Counted from the stretch's first letter, positions 45,021-53,785 are shown. The stretch: DNA of 64,000 nucleotides from Cupriavidus taiwanensis (GCF_900250075.1 NZ_LT977071.1:62001-126000), one strand, 5' to 3'. Numbers and translations are program-made. Notes: a model not told the origin generated them from the sequence alone.

Positions 45021-46088
45021 TCAGGCAAAGGTGGCGCCGGCGCCGATCGCGTGCTCGCCGTCCAGGATGTGCGCGCCCAGGCGCGCCTTGTGGAAGGCGC
45101 GGTCGCCCCAGCTTCCGGCCAGGGCCCAGGCGCGCTTGGTGAAGATCTGCAGGTCCAGCTCCCAGGTGTAGCCCATCGCGCCATGCACCTGGATCGCCTG
45201 CCGCGCCGCGCTCCACGCGCAGCGCGCGGCGGCGACGCGGGCATGCGAGACGTGCAGCCCCGCATGCGGCAGGCCATGCGCCAGCGCGGCGGCGGCACGC
45301 AGCAGCACCGGCTTGGCAAACTCCAGCTGGATCGCCACGTCGGCCAGCAGGTGCTTGACCGCCTGGTAGGCGCCGATGGCCTTGCCGAACTGCTTGCGCT
45401 GCGCGCTGTAGTCGATCGCCAGGTCCAGCATGCGTTGCGTCAGGCCCAGCTGCTGCGCGGCCACGCCGAGCGCGCTGCGGTTCATCGCCATGTCCCACAA
45501 GCCAGTGCCGGCAGCGATCAACTCGGTGTGCGCCGCGGGCGTCCACGCCAGCTCGAACAGCCGGCGCGACGGATCCAGGCCGGTGCGCGCGGTCAGCGTG
45601 GCCTGCTCCGGCCGCAGCAGGTGCACGGCGCCTTGATGCGCGCACAGGATGGCGTCGGCGACATGGGCGTCGGCAACGAGCCGCTGCTGCGGATGCGCCA
45701 CCGCCACGCGGGCATCGCCGGCGGCGATGCGTTCGAGCAGCGTGGCGCAGCGCTCGCGGGTTGCCGCGTCGGGCGCGGCGGCAAGGACATCGCGCAGCAG
45801 CCCGGCGGCCACCAGCGCGGTGTCGAGCAGCGGCTCGGGCAACGCGAAATAGCCGCATGCCTGCGCCAGCGGGGCCCATTCAAGCTCGCCCAGCCCCAGC
45901 CCGCCCTGCTCCGCCGGCACCATCACGGCGGTCATGCCCTGGTCGGCCAGTTGCCGCCACAGCGCGTCGGAGCGGCCGGTCTCGGTCGCCCACAGCTCGC
46001 GCGTCAGTTCCGGCGTCATCTCGGTCATCAGGAAGCGCCGGATCGCCTCGGCAAACTGTTCCTGCTCTTCGGTCAATGCGAAATCCAT
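45021..46088 (-). CDS. Acyl-CoA dehydrogenase, small-subunit type (IpdE-like)
   Basis: 355 residues. 'MDFALTEEQEQFAEAIRRFLMTEMTPELTRELWATETGRSDALW' opening, typical of FadE small partners; 'GMTAVMVPAEQGGLGLGELEW', 'QRKQFGKAIGAYQAVKHLLADVAIQLEFAKPV' and 'IQVHGAMGYTWELDLQIFTKRAWAL'. It follows the large-subunit gene by 19 bp. In steroid degraders a heterotetramer of this kind (IpdE1-IpdE2) acts late in C/D-ring breakdown; matching to that enzyme rests on context and general pattern. Confidence 0.88.
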   Translation of the reverse strand: MDFALTEEQEQFAEAIRRFLMTEMTPELTRELWATETGRSDALWRQLADQGMTAVMVPAEQGGLGLGELEWAPLAQACGYFALPEPLLDTALVAAGLLRDVLAAAPDAATRERCATLLERIAAGDARVAVAHPQQRLVADAHVADAILCAHQGAVHLLRPEQATLTARTGLDPSRRLFELAWTPAAHTELIAAGTGLWDMAMNRSALGVAAQQLGLTQRMLDLAIDYSAQRKQFGKAIGAYQAVKHLLADVAIQLEFAKPVLLRAAAALAHGLPHAGLHVSHARVAAARCAWSAARQAIQVHGAMGYTWELDLQIFTKRAWALAGSWGDRAFHKARLGAHILDGEHAIGAGATFA

Positions 46089-46107
46089 GTCTATTCCCCG
46101 GGTGCCG

Positions 46108-47274
46108 TCATGCGCGCGGCATGCCGAGCAGGCGCTCGGCGACGATGTTGCGCTGGATCTCGTTGGTGCCGGCATAGATCGGCCCGGCCTGCGCGAACAG
46201 GAAGCCATCCAGCCAGTGGCCGAGGGAACCCGGCGGCTGGTCCGCGGGCGCAACCTCGGCGGCCTGCCCAAGGATGGCCAGCGCGGTGTCGTGCATATGG
46301 ATGTCCAGCTCGGACCAGAACACCTTGTTGGTGCTGGACTCCGCGCCGATGTGGCCGCCCTTTACCAGCCGGCTCGCGGTGGCGTAGGTCGACAGCGTGT
46401 AGGCCTCGGCATCCATCCATGCGCGCAGCACCGCTTCGCGCAGCGACGGATCGCGGTCCGCGGCCTCGCGGTTGGCCTGATACAGCCGCACCAGCGCGCG
46501 CGCGGTTTCCTGGAACCGGGCGGGCGAACGCAGCATCAGGCCGCGCTCGAAGCCGGCGGTGGCCATCGCCACCTGCCAGCCGGCGCCCTCGGCCGCCAGC
46601 CGGTTCTCCACCGGCACGCGCACGTCGTCGAAGAAGATCTCGGCAAAGCCGGTCTGGCCGTTGAGCTGGCGGATCGGCCGCACGGTGATGCCCGGCGTAT
46701 CGAGCGGCACCAGCACGAAGGTCAGCCCGTGATGGCGCGTCGACGCCGGATCGGTGCGGAACAGGCCGAACAGCCAGTCCGCCCACACCGCGCGCGTCGA
46801 CCAGATCTTCTGGCCGTTGATCACATAGTCATCGCCGTCGCGGATCGCGCTGCAGCGGATCGCGGCCATGTCGGAGCCGGCGTTGGGCTCGGACCAGCCC
46901 TGCGCCCAGATATGATCGCCGGCGGCCATGCGCGGCAGGAAGCGCGCCTTCTGCGCCTCGGTGCCGAATTCCATCAGCGTGGGGCCCAGCAGGAAGATGC
47001 CATTCTGGTTGACGCGCATCGGCGCGCCGGCACGCCAGTACTCTTCCTCGAAGATCAGCCACTCGATCAGGTCGCAGCCGCGCCCGCCCAGTGCGGCCGG
47101 CCACGTGACCATGCTCCAGCGGCCCTGGTTGAGCGTGGCTTCCCAGGCGCGGTGCTGGGCAAAGCCGGCTTCGGTGTCGAAGCTTCCCAGCGGCGTGCGC
47201 GGCACGTGCGCGGCCATCCAGTCGCGCACCTCGGCGCGGAAGGCGTGCTGGGCGTCGGTGTATTCAAGCTGCAT
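46108..47274 (-). CDS. Acyl-CoA dehydrogenase, large-subunit type (IpdE-like)
   Basis: 388 residues. 'MQLEYTDAQHAFRAEVRDWMAAHVP', 'WAQGWSEPNAGSDMAAIRCSAI', 'GQKIWSTRAVWADWLFGLFRTDP', 'ATAGFERGLMLRS' with the catalytic Glu, and 'AQAGPIYAGTNEIQRNIVAERLLGMPRA'. Its start lies inside the 3' end of echA20 (11-base overlap), so the two genes are translated together. Partner of the small subunit downstream. Confidence 0.9.
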   Translation of the reverse strand: MQLEYTDAQHAFRAEVRDWMAAHVPRTPLGSFDTEAGFAQHRAWEATLNQGRWSMVTWPAALGGRGCDLIEWLIFEEEYWRAGAPMRVNQNGIFLLGPTLMEFGTEAQKARFLPRMAAGDHIWAQGWSEPNAGSDMAAIRCSAIRDGDDYVINGQKIWSTRAVWADWLFGLFRTDPASTRHHGLTFVLVPLDTPGITVRPIRQLNGQTGFAEIFFDDVRVPVENRLAAEGAGWQVAMATAGFERGLMLRSPARFQETARALVRLYQANREAADRDPSLREAVLRAWMDAEAYTLSTYATASRLVKGGHIGAESSTNKVFWSELDIHMHDTALAILGQAAEVAPADQPPGSLGHWLDGFLFAQAGPIYAGTNEIQRNIVAERLLGMPRA

Positions 47275-48061
47275 CGCCCGCTCCCGCTGCGAAAGAAGCC
47301 TCGCGGCCTTCGACAAAGGCGGCGCGCGCCTCGCCGGAATCGGCGCTCATGTACGCCTGCAGCGTGAAGCCCTGCTCCCAGCGGTACTTGTCTTCCAGGT
47401 TGCCGTCTTCCACGCCGTTGAGCGCTTCCTTGGCCAGCTGCAGCATGGCCGGGCTCTTGGCCGCGATCTGGCGCGCCAGCGCCATGGCGGCGTCGCGCAG
47501 TTCAGCGCGCGGCACCACGCGCTCGACCGCGCCCAGGCGATAGGCTTCGGCGGCGTCGATCATCTCGCCCGTGAAATACATGGCCCGGACCTTCTGCACG
47601 CCGAACATGCGCTGCAGGTGCGCGCCGCCGCCCATGGCGCCGCGGTCGATCTCGGGCACGCCAAAGCGCGCGCATTCCGAGGCGACGATGATGTCGGCCG
47701 CGCCGCAGATGCCGATGCCGCCGCCCAGCACGAAGCCGTGCACCGTGACGATGACCGGCTTGGGATTGCGGTGCACGGCGCGGAAGGTGGCGTAGTTGCC
47801 GGCATTGACGCCGACGATGCGCTCCGGGTGCGCGGCCAGTTCCTTGATGTCGACGCCGGCGCAGAAGCCGCGGCCTTCGCCGCGCAGCACGATCACGCGC
47901 ACGGCGGGATCGGTGCCGAGGCGGTCGATGGCCGCGGCCAGCGCGTGCCAGCCGGCGTTGTCGAGCGCGTTGACGGGCGGGTGGTCGATCACCAGTTCGG
48001 CGATGCCGTCGGCGGTGTCGATGCGGAAGGGAGCCGCGCTTTCTACATGGTCTGCACTCAT
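47264..48061 (-). CDS. echA20: EchA20-type crotonase (ring-opening hydrolase/hydratase family)
   Basis: 265 residues. 'DHPPVNALDNAGWHALAAAIDRLG', 'LRGEGRGFCAGVDIKELAAHPERI', 'VHGFVLGGGIGICGAADIIVASECARFGVPEIDRGAMGGGAHL', 'AKEALNGVEDGNLEDKYRWEQGFTLQAYM'. These match mycobacterial EchA20, the crotonase that opens ring D of the HIP-CoA intermediate; family assignment is from memory. ATG 48061 has only AAAGG upstream. The upstream gap holds a contrast repeat, and there is no sign of the 18-bp element. Confidence 0.9.
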   Translation of the reverse strand: MSADHVESAAPFRIDTADGIAELVIDHPPVNALDNAGWHALAAAIDRLGTDPAVRVIVLRGEGRGFCAGVDIKELAAHPERIVGVNAGNYATFRAVHRNPKPVIVTVHGFVLGGGIGICGAADIIVASECARFGVPEIDRGAMGGGAHLQRMFGVQKVRAMYFTGEMIDAAEAYRLGAVERVVPRAELRDAAMALARQIAAKSPAMLQLAKEALNGVEDGNLEDKYRWEQGFTLQAYMSADSGEARAAFVEGREASFAAGAGDAA

Positions 48062-48088
48062 GGCCTTTGTCTCTATGTACCTACGGTT

Positions 48089-48159
48089 GTCGTTCCCGCG
48101 CAGGCGGGAACCCAGTGACTTCAAAAGACGCTGGATTCCCCGCCAGCGCGGGAATGACG
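48089..48159. repeat. Inverted pair of contrast repeats before echA20
   Basis: 'CGTTCCCGCGCAGGCGGGAA' and, inverted, 'CCCCGCCAGCGCGGGAATGA', separated by about 30 bp that include 'AAAGACGCTGGATT'. Same family as at 43746-43836. Confidence 0.8.
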
Positions 48160-48163
48160 GTGG

Positions 48164-49240
48164 TTATTGATGTGCCAGCGTCGCAAGCCGCGCCTGTGCC
48201 TGCCCGACCATCCCCGCCACGATCTGCTCGCACGACTCGATCGCGCCGATCGCCGCGGCCGCCTGCCCGCTGGGCAGCACGCCCTCATCCGGGCACCCCT
48301 CCACCATCGCGCGCTGGATCAGCACCGGCGCGTTGGCGGCCATCAGCGTTTGCGCGGCGCTGTAGTCCTGCTCCCGCATCGCGCGCCAGGCGGTCGCCAG
48401 CAGCTGCGTGCTGCGCATGCCGGTGCGGGCCTGCCATTTGCGCGCGGCGGCCAGCGCCAGCCAGGTACGGCGCAGCGGGCCGGCCTTTTCCAGCCCGACC
48501 AGCAGGTCGTTGTCGATCATCCGCTGCGGCAGCCCGTCGATCGCCAGCGAGACGCGGATCTGGCCCGGGTCGCGTACCTTGACGTAGCGCTCCAGCGTCT
48601 GCGCCGGCACCGGTGACTCGGCCGACATCAGGAAGCGCGTGCCCATGGCCACGCCGGCGGCGCCATAGGCCAGCGCCGCGGCCAGCCCGCGGCCGTCGAA
48701 GAAGCCGCCCGCCGCCACCACCGGCACGCTGACGCTGTCCAGCACTTGCGGCAGCAGCAGCGTGGTCGGCGTGCCGCCGGTATGGCCGCCGCCCTCGCCG
48801 CCCTGCACCGTGACCACGTCGGCCCCCATCTCCACGGCCTTGGCCGCGTGCCTGGCGGCGCCCACCGTAGGCATGCAGACGATGCCTGCCGCCTTGAGCC
48901 GGCCGACCATCTTCGCGTCCGGGCCGCGCCCGTAGCTGACCGCGCGCAGCCGGTGGCGGATCGCCATCTCGATGACCTCGTGCGCGTTGGGCTGGAACAT
49001 ATGGAAGTTGATGCCGAAGGGCCGGTCGCTGAGCGCCTTGACGCGCAGGATTTCGCGCTCGACCTCGCCCGGCGGGATCGTGGCGCCGGCCAGGAAGCCG
49101 AAGGCACCCGCGTTGCCGCTGGCGGCGACGAGCTTCGCGTCGGCCACCCATCCCATTGCCGTCTGCACGATCGGATAGCGGCAGCCGAGCAGGTCGCACA
49201 GCACGGTGTGCAGGCTGGCGACGTTCATGCCGGGGTTCAT
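48164..49240 (-). CDS. ipdC: IpdC-type FMN reductase (nitronate monooxygenase family)
   Basis: 358 residues from ATG 49240 with GGAGGAGAAGG upstream. FMN barrel: 'LGCRYPIVQTAMGWVADAKLVAASGNAGAFGFLAG', 'FGINFHMFQPNAHEVIEMA', 'TVQGGEGGGHTGGTPTTLLLPQVLD', 'VVAAGGFFDGRGLAAALAYGAAGVAMGTRFL'. The nitronate monooxygenase family includes IpdC of the steroid C/D-ring pathway, which acts on the HIP-derived CoA thioester. Position next to ipdA/ipdB and echA20 strongly supports this. It overlaps the preceding crotonase by four bases. Confidence 0.88.
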   Translation of the reverse strand: MNPGMNVASLHTVLCDLLGCRYPIVQTAMGWVADAKLVAASGNAGAFGFLAGATIPPGEVEREILRVKALSDRPFGINFHMFQPNAHEVIEMAIRHRLRAVSYGRGPDAKMVGRLKAAGIVCMPTVGAARHAAKAVEMGADVVTVQGGEGGGHTGGTPTTLLLPQVLDSVSVPVVAAGGFFDGRGLAAALAYGAAGVAMGTRFLMSAESPVPAQTLERYVKVRDPGQIRVSLAIDGLPQRMIDNDLLVGLEKAGPLRRTWLALAAARKWQARTGMRSTQLLATAWRAMREQDYSAAQTLMAANAPVLIQRAMVEGCPDEGVLPSGQAAAAIGAIESCEQIVAGMVGQAQARLATLAHQ

Positions 49241-50127
49241 GCCTTCTCCTCCCCGCCGGTGCGCTGCGACGCCGCCATCGCGCGCGCGTCGTAGCCGCCC
49301 AGCTTGTCGCCGCTGACCAGTTCGTTGTGGGCGTGGGCAAAGTGGTGCCAGGCAAAGACCGCATCCATCGCGCTGCGCTTGCCCTGCAGGTCTTCGACGT
49401 GGTTGACCGCCTGCTTGGTCAGCGTCAGGCCCAGGCGCGGCATCTGCGCGACCTTGACGGCCATGCCGTAGACCGTGTCCTCGAGCGCGTCGCGCGGCAC
49501 CACGCGGTTGACCATGCCCATGCGCTCGGCGCGCTCCGCGCCCATGCGCTCGCCAAGAAACAGGAATTCCTTGGCGATGCGCGGGTGCAGCTCGTACGCA
49601 TGCGCGAAGTACTCCACGCCCGGGATGCCCATGCGCACCACCGGATCGGCAAAGAAGGCATCGTCGGACGCCACGATCAGGTCGCACACCCAGGCCAGCA
49701 TCAGCCCGCCGGCGATGCAGGCGCCGTGCACCATGGCGATGGTGGGCTTGGGCAGCTCGCGCCAGCGCCGGCACATGCCCAGGTAGACCTCCTGCTCGCG
49801 CGCATAGAGGAACTCGCCGCCGGGCTTGTTGACGTGGTCATACCAGAGCGAGGCGCGCTCGAACGACTCGTTGATGTCGCGCCCCGGCGTGCCGATGTCG
49901 TGCCCGGCCGAGAAATGCTTGCCCGCGCCGCGCAGCACGATCACCTTGACCGCGTCGTCGGCGGCGGCGCGCCGGTAGGCCTCGTCCAGCGCATACGTCA
50001 TCTTCGAGTTCTGCGCGTTGTGGAACTGCGGCCGGTTCATCGTCACCGTGGCGATGCCGTCGGCGACCTGGTAGAGCACCTCGGCGTTCGGGCCGAGGCT
50101 GATGGGTTCGATGGCGGTCGATGTCAT
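49237..50127 (-). CDS. Enoyl-CoA hydratase family protein
   Basis: 296 residues. 'MNRPQFHNAQNSKMTYALDEAYRRAA', 'LRGAGKHFSAGHDIG', 'MVHGACIAGGLMLAWVCDLIVASDDAFFADPVVRMGIPGVEYFAHAYEL', 'HVEDLQGKRSAMDAVFAWHHFAHAHNEL'. It belongs to a different crotonase branch from EchA20 (longer, with a 60-residue insertion carrying 'KPGGEFLYAREQEVYLGM'). It lies between ipdB (9 bp) and ipdC (overlap). A hydratase step in C/D-ring removal is likely, but the exact intermediate is unknown. Confidence 0.9.
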   Translation of the reverse strand: MTSTAIEPISLGPNAEVLYQVADGIATVTMNRPQFHNAQNSKMTYALDEAYRRAAADDAVKVIVLRGAGKHFSAGHDIGTPGRDINESFERASLWYDHVNKPGGEFLYAREQEVYLGMCRRWRELPKPTIAMVHGACIAGGLMLAWVCDLIVASDDAFFADPVVRMGIPGVEYFAHAYELHPRIAKEFLFLGERMGAERAERMGMVNRVVPRDALEDTVYGMAVKVAQMPRLGLTLTKQAVNHVEDLQGKRSAMDAVFAWHHFAHAHNELVSGDKLGGYDARAMAASQRTGGEEKA

Positions 50128-50136
50128 GGCAGTCTC

Positions 50137-50937
50137 TCAGGCGCGTCCGGAAGGATTGCCGCGCACGATCGCGGCGCGCAGGTTGTGCGGGTCGAGCTGC
50201 GCGATCAGCCGCAGTTCTTCCGGCGTCGGTGCCGCCGTCTCCGGCAGCGCTTCGCCGGGCGGGTTGGCCAGCGCAAAGCCGGTGGCGGCCTGCACCTGCT
50301 CCAGGCTGACGCCCGGGTGCAGCGAGCGCACGCGGATGGCATGGTCAGCTCCGCCGAAATCCATCACGCACAGGTCGGTGACGATCACGCGCAGGTCGAC
50401 GAAGCTGCGCATGCCTTCGATCTGGCGCGCCGGGTTGTAGCCGACGCTGCAGACCATGTCGACTTCGCCGGCCACAAAGGCGCGCGGGCTATGCCCCGGC
50501 ACGAAGAAGGAATTGGCGTGGTGGATGCTGTTGCCCGGGAAGCCGCGCGCGCCGAGCAGCTGGGTTTTCGGCTGCGCATGCGTGCCGCCCAGGCAGGAGA
50601 TATTGGCCTGGCCGAAGCGGTCGATCTGCGTCGGCATCACCAGCGCATGGCGGCGCCCGCCCCACAGGCAGTCGAACACGCGCGCATAACCCATCCAGCC
50701 GCTTGCGCGCACCTGGTAATCCGGTTCGCGCGGGCCCAGCGGCACCGGCGTTTCCACCAGATAGGCCTCGCCGTCGGTCAGCAGCAGGCCGGGGTTGTGC
50801 GCGAGCCGCGCGAGGCCCGCTGCGATGCGCGGGCCGGTGCCGATGCCAGTGGCCAGCACCTCGCCGTCGTCGCGCCAGGCGCGGGCGGCGACGGCGATCA
50901 TCAGCTCGGCGCGGGTAAATTCATAAGTGGCGCTCAC
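50137..50937 (-). CDS. ipdB: IpdB, beta subunit of the ring C-opening CoA-transferase-like hydrolase
   Basis: 266 residues, starting at a GTG (50937) with AAGGAG seven bases before it. 'LLLTDGEAYLVETPVPLG', 'MGYARVFDCLWGGRRHALVMPTQIDRFGQANIS', 'RGFPGNSIHHANSFFVPGHS', 'MDFGGADHAIRVRSLHPGVSLEQVQAATGF'. IpdA/IpdB form a class I CoA-transferase fold that in steroid degraders hydrolyses the last carbocyclic ring of COCHEA-CoA. Fifteen bases separate it from ipdA. Confidence 0.92.
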   Translation of the reverse strand: MSATYEFTRAELMIAVAARAWRDDGEVLATGIGTGPRIAAGLARLAHNPGLLLTDGEAYLVETPVPLGPREPDYQVRASGWMGYARVFDCLWGGRRHALVMPTQIDRFGQANISCLGGTHAQPKTQLLGARGFPGNSIHHANSFFVPGHSPRAFVAGEVDMVCSVGYNPARQIEGMRSFVDLRVIVTDLCVMDFGGADHAIRVRSLHPGVSLEQVQAATGFALANPPGEALPETAAPTPEELRLIAQLDPHNLRAAIVRGNPSGRA

Positions 50938-50952
50938 GGTCGCTCCTTGGGA

Positions 50953-51843
50953 TCAAAGTACGGGCAGCGGCAGGTCGTGTACGTGGCCAGGGCCGCCGAT
51001 GCACGCCAGGTAATGCGCCTCGCTGTCGCCCACCACCTCGTCGCGGTAGGCGCGGAAGCCGTCGTCCGCGTCGGCGCTGGCGCAGTACGACTTCAGCGCC
51101 GGCAGGTCCCAGCCATAGGCCGGCGCGCACGAAGTGGGATGGGCGCCCGCCGGCGCGTGCACCACGCCGGTCACCAACGCGCGCTCGAACGGGTTGTTGC
51201 GGGCGCGCGCCAGCTCGGTGTCTTCGAGGCGCGGGTGCAGCGTTTCGCAGCTGACATAGCAGCGCTGCGCGGCGCGCGCGAACCACTCATCGAAGAACGG
51301 ATCGGGGCCGTCGATGCGGGTGTTGCCCAGCACATCGCTTTGGTTCACGTGCAGCAGCGCCGCATCCAGCGGAATCGCCGGCATCGCCAGCAGCACCTCG
51401 CCATCGTCGTACGGCGACCGGACGGTCTTCAGGTGCGGGTTGCGGTCGAGCACGTCGGTGCCCAGCGCGGCGCGCGTCGGCAGGAACGGCAGGCGCGCGG
51501 CGGCCGCGCGCAGCCCCAGCTGCAGCATGCCTTCGTCCAGCTCGGTCACCTCCAGCAGGCCGCGCTCGCGCGCCTGGCGGAAGTACGGCTCGAGCGGGAT
51601 CACGTCGAGCGAGACAAAGCCGAACACCAGCCGGCTCACCTTGCCGGCCGCGCACAGCATGCCCACCTCGGGGCCGCCATAGGCCACCACGGTCAGGTCT
51701 TTCAGCGGCGAGCGCAGGATCTCGCGCACCAGCGCCATGGGCTTGCGGCGCGGGCCCCAGCCGCCGATGCCGATGGTCATGCCGTCGGCGAGCTGGCCGA
51801 CCACGTCGGCCGCGCTCATGGTCTTGTCGATGGTCTTGTTCAT
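50953..51843 (-). CDS. ipdA: IpdA, alpha subunit of the ring C-opening CoA-transferase-like hydrolase
   Basis: 296 residues. 'DGMTIGIGGWGPRRKPMALVREILRSPLKDLTVVAYGGPEVGMLCAAGKVSRLVFGFVSLD', 'ELDEGMLQLGLRAAAARLPFLPTRAALGTDV', 'HVNQSDVLGNTRIDGPDPFFDEW', 'VVHAPAGAHPTSCAPAYGWD'. These agree with mycobacterial IpdA, including the GGWGxRRKPM opening. It works with IpdB in the cytoplasm. It is the second gene of the hsaC operon, 15 bp after hsaC. Confidence 0.93.
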   Translation of the reverse strand: MNKTIDKTMSAADVVGQLADGMTIGIGGWGPRRKPMALVREILRSPLKDLTVVAYGGPEVGMLCAAGKVSRLVFGFVSLDVIPLEPYFRQARERGLLEVTELDEGMLQLGLRAAAARLPFLPTRAALGTDVLDRNPHLKTVRSPYDDGEVLLAMPAIPLDAALLHVNQSDVLGNTRIDGPDPFFDEWFARAAQRCYVSCETLHPRLEDTELARARNNPFERALVTGVVHAPAGAHPTSCAPAYGWDLPALKSYCASADADDGFRAYRDEVVGDSEAHYLACIGGPGHVHDLPLPVL

Positions 51844-51858
51844 AGGTCTGTGCCGCGC

Positions 51859-52755
51859 TTAGCGGTATCCGATGCTGAAGTCATGGCCCCACAGGCTGAC
51901 CCGCGTGGCCTCGTAGGCGGCGTGGCGGCTCCAGTCCACCTCCAGCCCGCCGTGCCCGAACTCGAGGTCGAAGCCGCCGGGGGTCTTCATGTAGAAGGAA
52001 GTCATGCGGTCATTGCAGTGCTGCCCCAGCGTGGCCGACAGCTTCACGCCGTGCTGCTGCACGCGGTCCAGCGCGCGGCCCACCTCAGCCATGTCGGGCA
52101 CCTCGGCCATCACGTGGATGCAGCCGGCTTCGGACGGCATCTCGAAGATCGCCAGGCTGTGGTGGCGCGCATTGGCGCAATGCAGGAAGTGGATGCGCTT
52201 TTCCGGCTCGTTGGGATCGCTGGTGAAGCGCACGCGGTAGATGTCCGACAGGCCGAAGCCCATCACGTCGCGCAGGAACGCATAGGTCTGGTCGAAGACC
52301 GGCGCCGGCAGTACGGTATGGCCGGCGCCCATCGGGTCGGTGATGAAGCGCGGCACGCCGACCGGCGAGACGAAGCGCAGGAAATCGGAACGCATGCCCC
52401 ACGAGACCTCGTGGCGGTTGCCGGACGGATCGGCAAACCAGGCCATCGCCTGCACGCGGCGCTGCGCGAGTTCCGCGGGGCTGGCCTGCACGACTTCGAC
52501 CTGGGCCTGGCGCAGCGTCTCGAGCGCATGGCGATAGGCGGCCTCGTCGGCCAGCTCCCAACCGGATGCCAGGTAGCGGTCGCGCGCACCCGGCACCACC
52601 AGGTAGCGGTAGTCGCGTTCATCCATCTTCACGTAGAGCGCACCGCCGGGGGCGCCGGCGCAGGTCATGCCGAGCACCTGCTCCGCATAGTGACGCCATT
52701 GCCCCAGGTCGGTGGACTCGACCACGATATAGCCAAGCGCACGGATATCCAACAT
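51859..52755 (-). CDS. hsaC: Type I extradiol dioxygenase, HsaC/TesB type
   Basis: 298 residues, two vicinal-oxygen-chelate modules. Fe(II) ligands His146 (GAGHTVLP), His214 (CIHVMAEV) and Glu265 (FDLEFG) are all present, in the spacing of HsaC. Other shared strings: 'ALGYIVVESTD', 'KMDERDYRYLVVPG', 'FADPSGNRHEVSWG', 'ATLGQHCNDRMTSFYMKTPGGFDLEFG', 'SLWGHDFSIGYR'. HsaC/TesB cleaves the catechol ring formed from ring A (3,4-DHSA) in the meta position. It heads the hsaC-ipdA-ipdB-crotonase-ipdC operon with the 18-bp element 71 bp upstream. The usual next enzyme, hydrolase HsaD, is absent here. Confidence 0.93.
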   Translation of the reverse strand: MLDIRALGYIVVESTDLGQWRHYAEQVLGMTCAGAPGGALYVKMDERDYRYLVVPGARDRYLASGWELADEAAYRHALETLRQAQVEVVQASPAELAQRRVQAMAWFADPSGNRHEVSWGMRSDFLRFVSPVGVPRFITDPMGAGHTVLPAPVFDQTYAFLRDVMGFGLSDIYRVRFTSDPNEPEKRIHFLHCANARHHSLAIFEMPSEAGCIHVMAEVPDMAEVGRALDRVQQHGVKLSATLGQHCNDRMTSFYMKTPGGFDLEFGHGGLEVDWSRHAAYEATRVSLWGHDFSIGYR

Positions 52756-52825
52756 GCGGGTCTCCTCAGGTTCGTTGCCACTGCTGGCTGATGAGACCTA
52801 TTCTTCCGCGCGCGGCTATCCGGCA

Positions 52826-52843
52826 CATCGTCCAGTGGGACTA
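52826..52843 (-). promoter_or_regulatory. Steroid-cluster 18-bp element before hsaC
   Basis: Minus strand: TAGTCCCACTGGACGATG; the dyad GTCC-N4-GGAC is intact. Twenty bases on is AAGAAT (52805-52800), four of six as TATAAT. Confidence 0.75.
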
Positions 52844-52861
52844 GCCGATCCAGGTCCGGAT

Positions 52862-53578
52862 TCAGGCGCCGACGGGGCGGACGATGTACTGGCTGGTGGG
52901 GACCACGTCGATCTTGTCGAAGTCGATGAAACGCTGGCAGCTCGCCATCATGGCCTGGAGGTTGCGCTGGAATTTCTCTTCGTTGCCGACCGCGTCGAAG
53001 AACGCCTGCGGGTCGGTCATGGCCGCGTCGGGAAAGCACTCCTCGACGATGGCGTCGCAAGGTGGCGCAGCGTAGGTTAGCGGTCGCACCACCACATTCT
53101 GCACATAGAGGAAGTTGTCCTGGGTCTCGACCGCCACCTGAGTGTGGTGGTTGTGCCAGATGTCCAGCCACGCCTGCGGCGTGAGGCGGGGCGGCCGCGT
53201 CAGGAACGCCAGCTGCGCAAAGCCGGGCGTGCGCTCGCCCGCCGCGGCCGGGAAGCGCGTATTGCGGATCGGCTGGGACTCGGTCACGAGGTAGCCGGCC
53301 ATGCGGCCGGCCGCTGCCTCGAGCGCCTGGTCGTACGGCTGGCGCAGGCGGTCGACCGCGCTGTCCATCCAGACCGAGACCAGCCCTTCCATCTGCGGGC
53401 GGGTGTTGGCCTGGCGCAGGCCCGCGGCAGGCAGTACGGCGTCATCGGCCACGTTGACCTGCAGTCCGCGTGCGCCCAGTGCCAGCAGCTTGTCCGCGAG
53501 TGCCGTGCGCAGCCGGTGCGCGAATTCCGCCGGCTCGGTCCGCGGATCGCGCCAGACGATATAAATGACTTTCTCCAT
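52862..53578 (-). CDS. EthD-domain protein
   Basis: 238 residues with two ferredoxin-like (dimeric alpha-beta barrel) halves: 'KVIYIVWRDPRTEPAEFAHRLRTALADKL' and 'AQLAFLTRPPRLTPQAWLDIWHNHHTQVAVETQ', the second carrying the EthD His pattern. No signal peptide. EthD-like proteins occur in steroid and ether degradation clusters, but their chemistry is not established. It has its own 18-bp element 167 bp upstream, implying a leader of roughly 130 bases before the start codon. Confidence 0.85.
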   Translation of the reverse strand: MEKVIYIVWRDPRTEPAEFAHRLRTALADKLLALGARGLQVNVADDAVLPAAGLRQANTRPQMEGLVSVWMDSAVDRLRQPYDQALEAAAGRMAGYLVTESQPIRNTRFPAAAGERTPGFAQLAFLTRPPRLTPQAWLDIWHNHHTQVAVETQDNFLYVQNVVVRPLTYAAPPCDAIVEECFPDAAMTDPQAFFDAVGNEEKFQRNLQAMMASCQRFIDFDKIDVVPTSQYIVRPVGA

Positions 53579-53744
53579 GCTCCACGCTCCCTGATACAGG
53601 TGCCGGCCGTAGCCGGACGGGTTGAAGCGTGCGCGGAACAGGAACGGGCGCGGACCGCATGCATTGCCGTATCCGCCTGACGTGCCATCTGTTTGCCGCG
53701 CCCGCTGGTCCTGTGCATGCTAGGCGAGACGATGGCGGTGCTCA

Positions 53745-53762
53745 TCCTCCGATCGGACTAGA
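53745..53762 (-). promoter_or_regulatory. Steroid-cluster 18-bp element before the EthD gene
   Basis: Minus strand: TAGTCCGATCGGAGGATG. Twenty bases on is TAGCAT (53724-53719). It lies just 24 bp after the stop of the LuxR-type gene. Confidence 0.72.
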
Positions 53763-53785
53763 GGGATGTTGTGCCGCGTTGGCGC

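Noticed and set aside
49156..52791. Plus-strand open frame of 1211 codons over ipdC-hsaC
   Set aside because: Shadow of the minus-strand operon; no domain, His/Arg/Ala bias.
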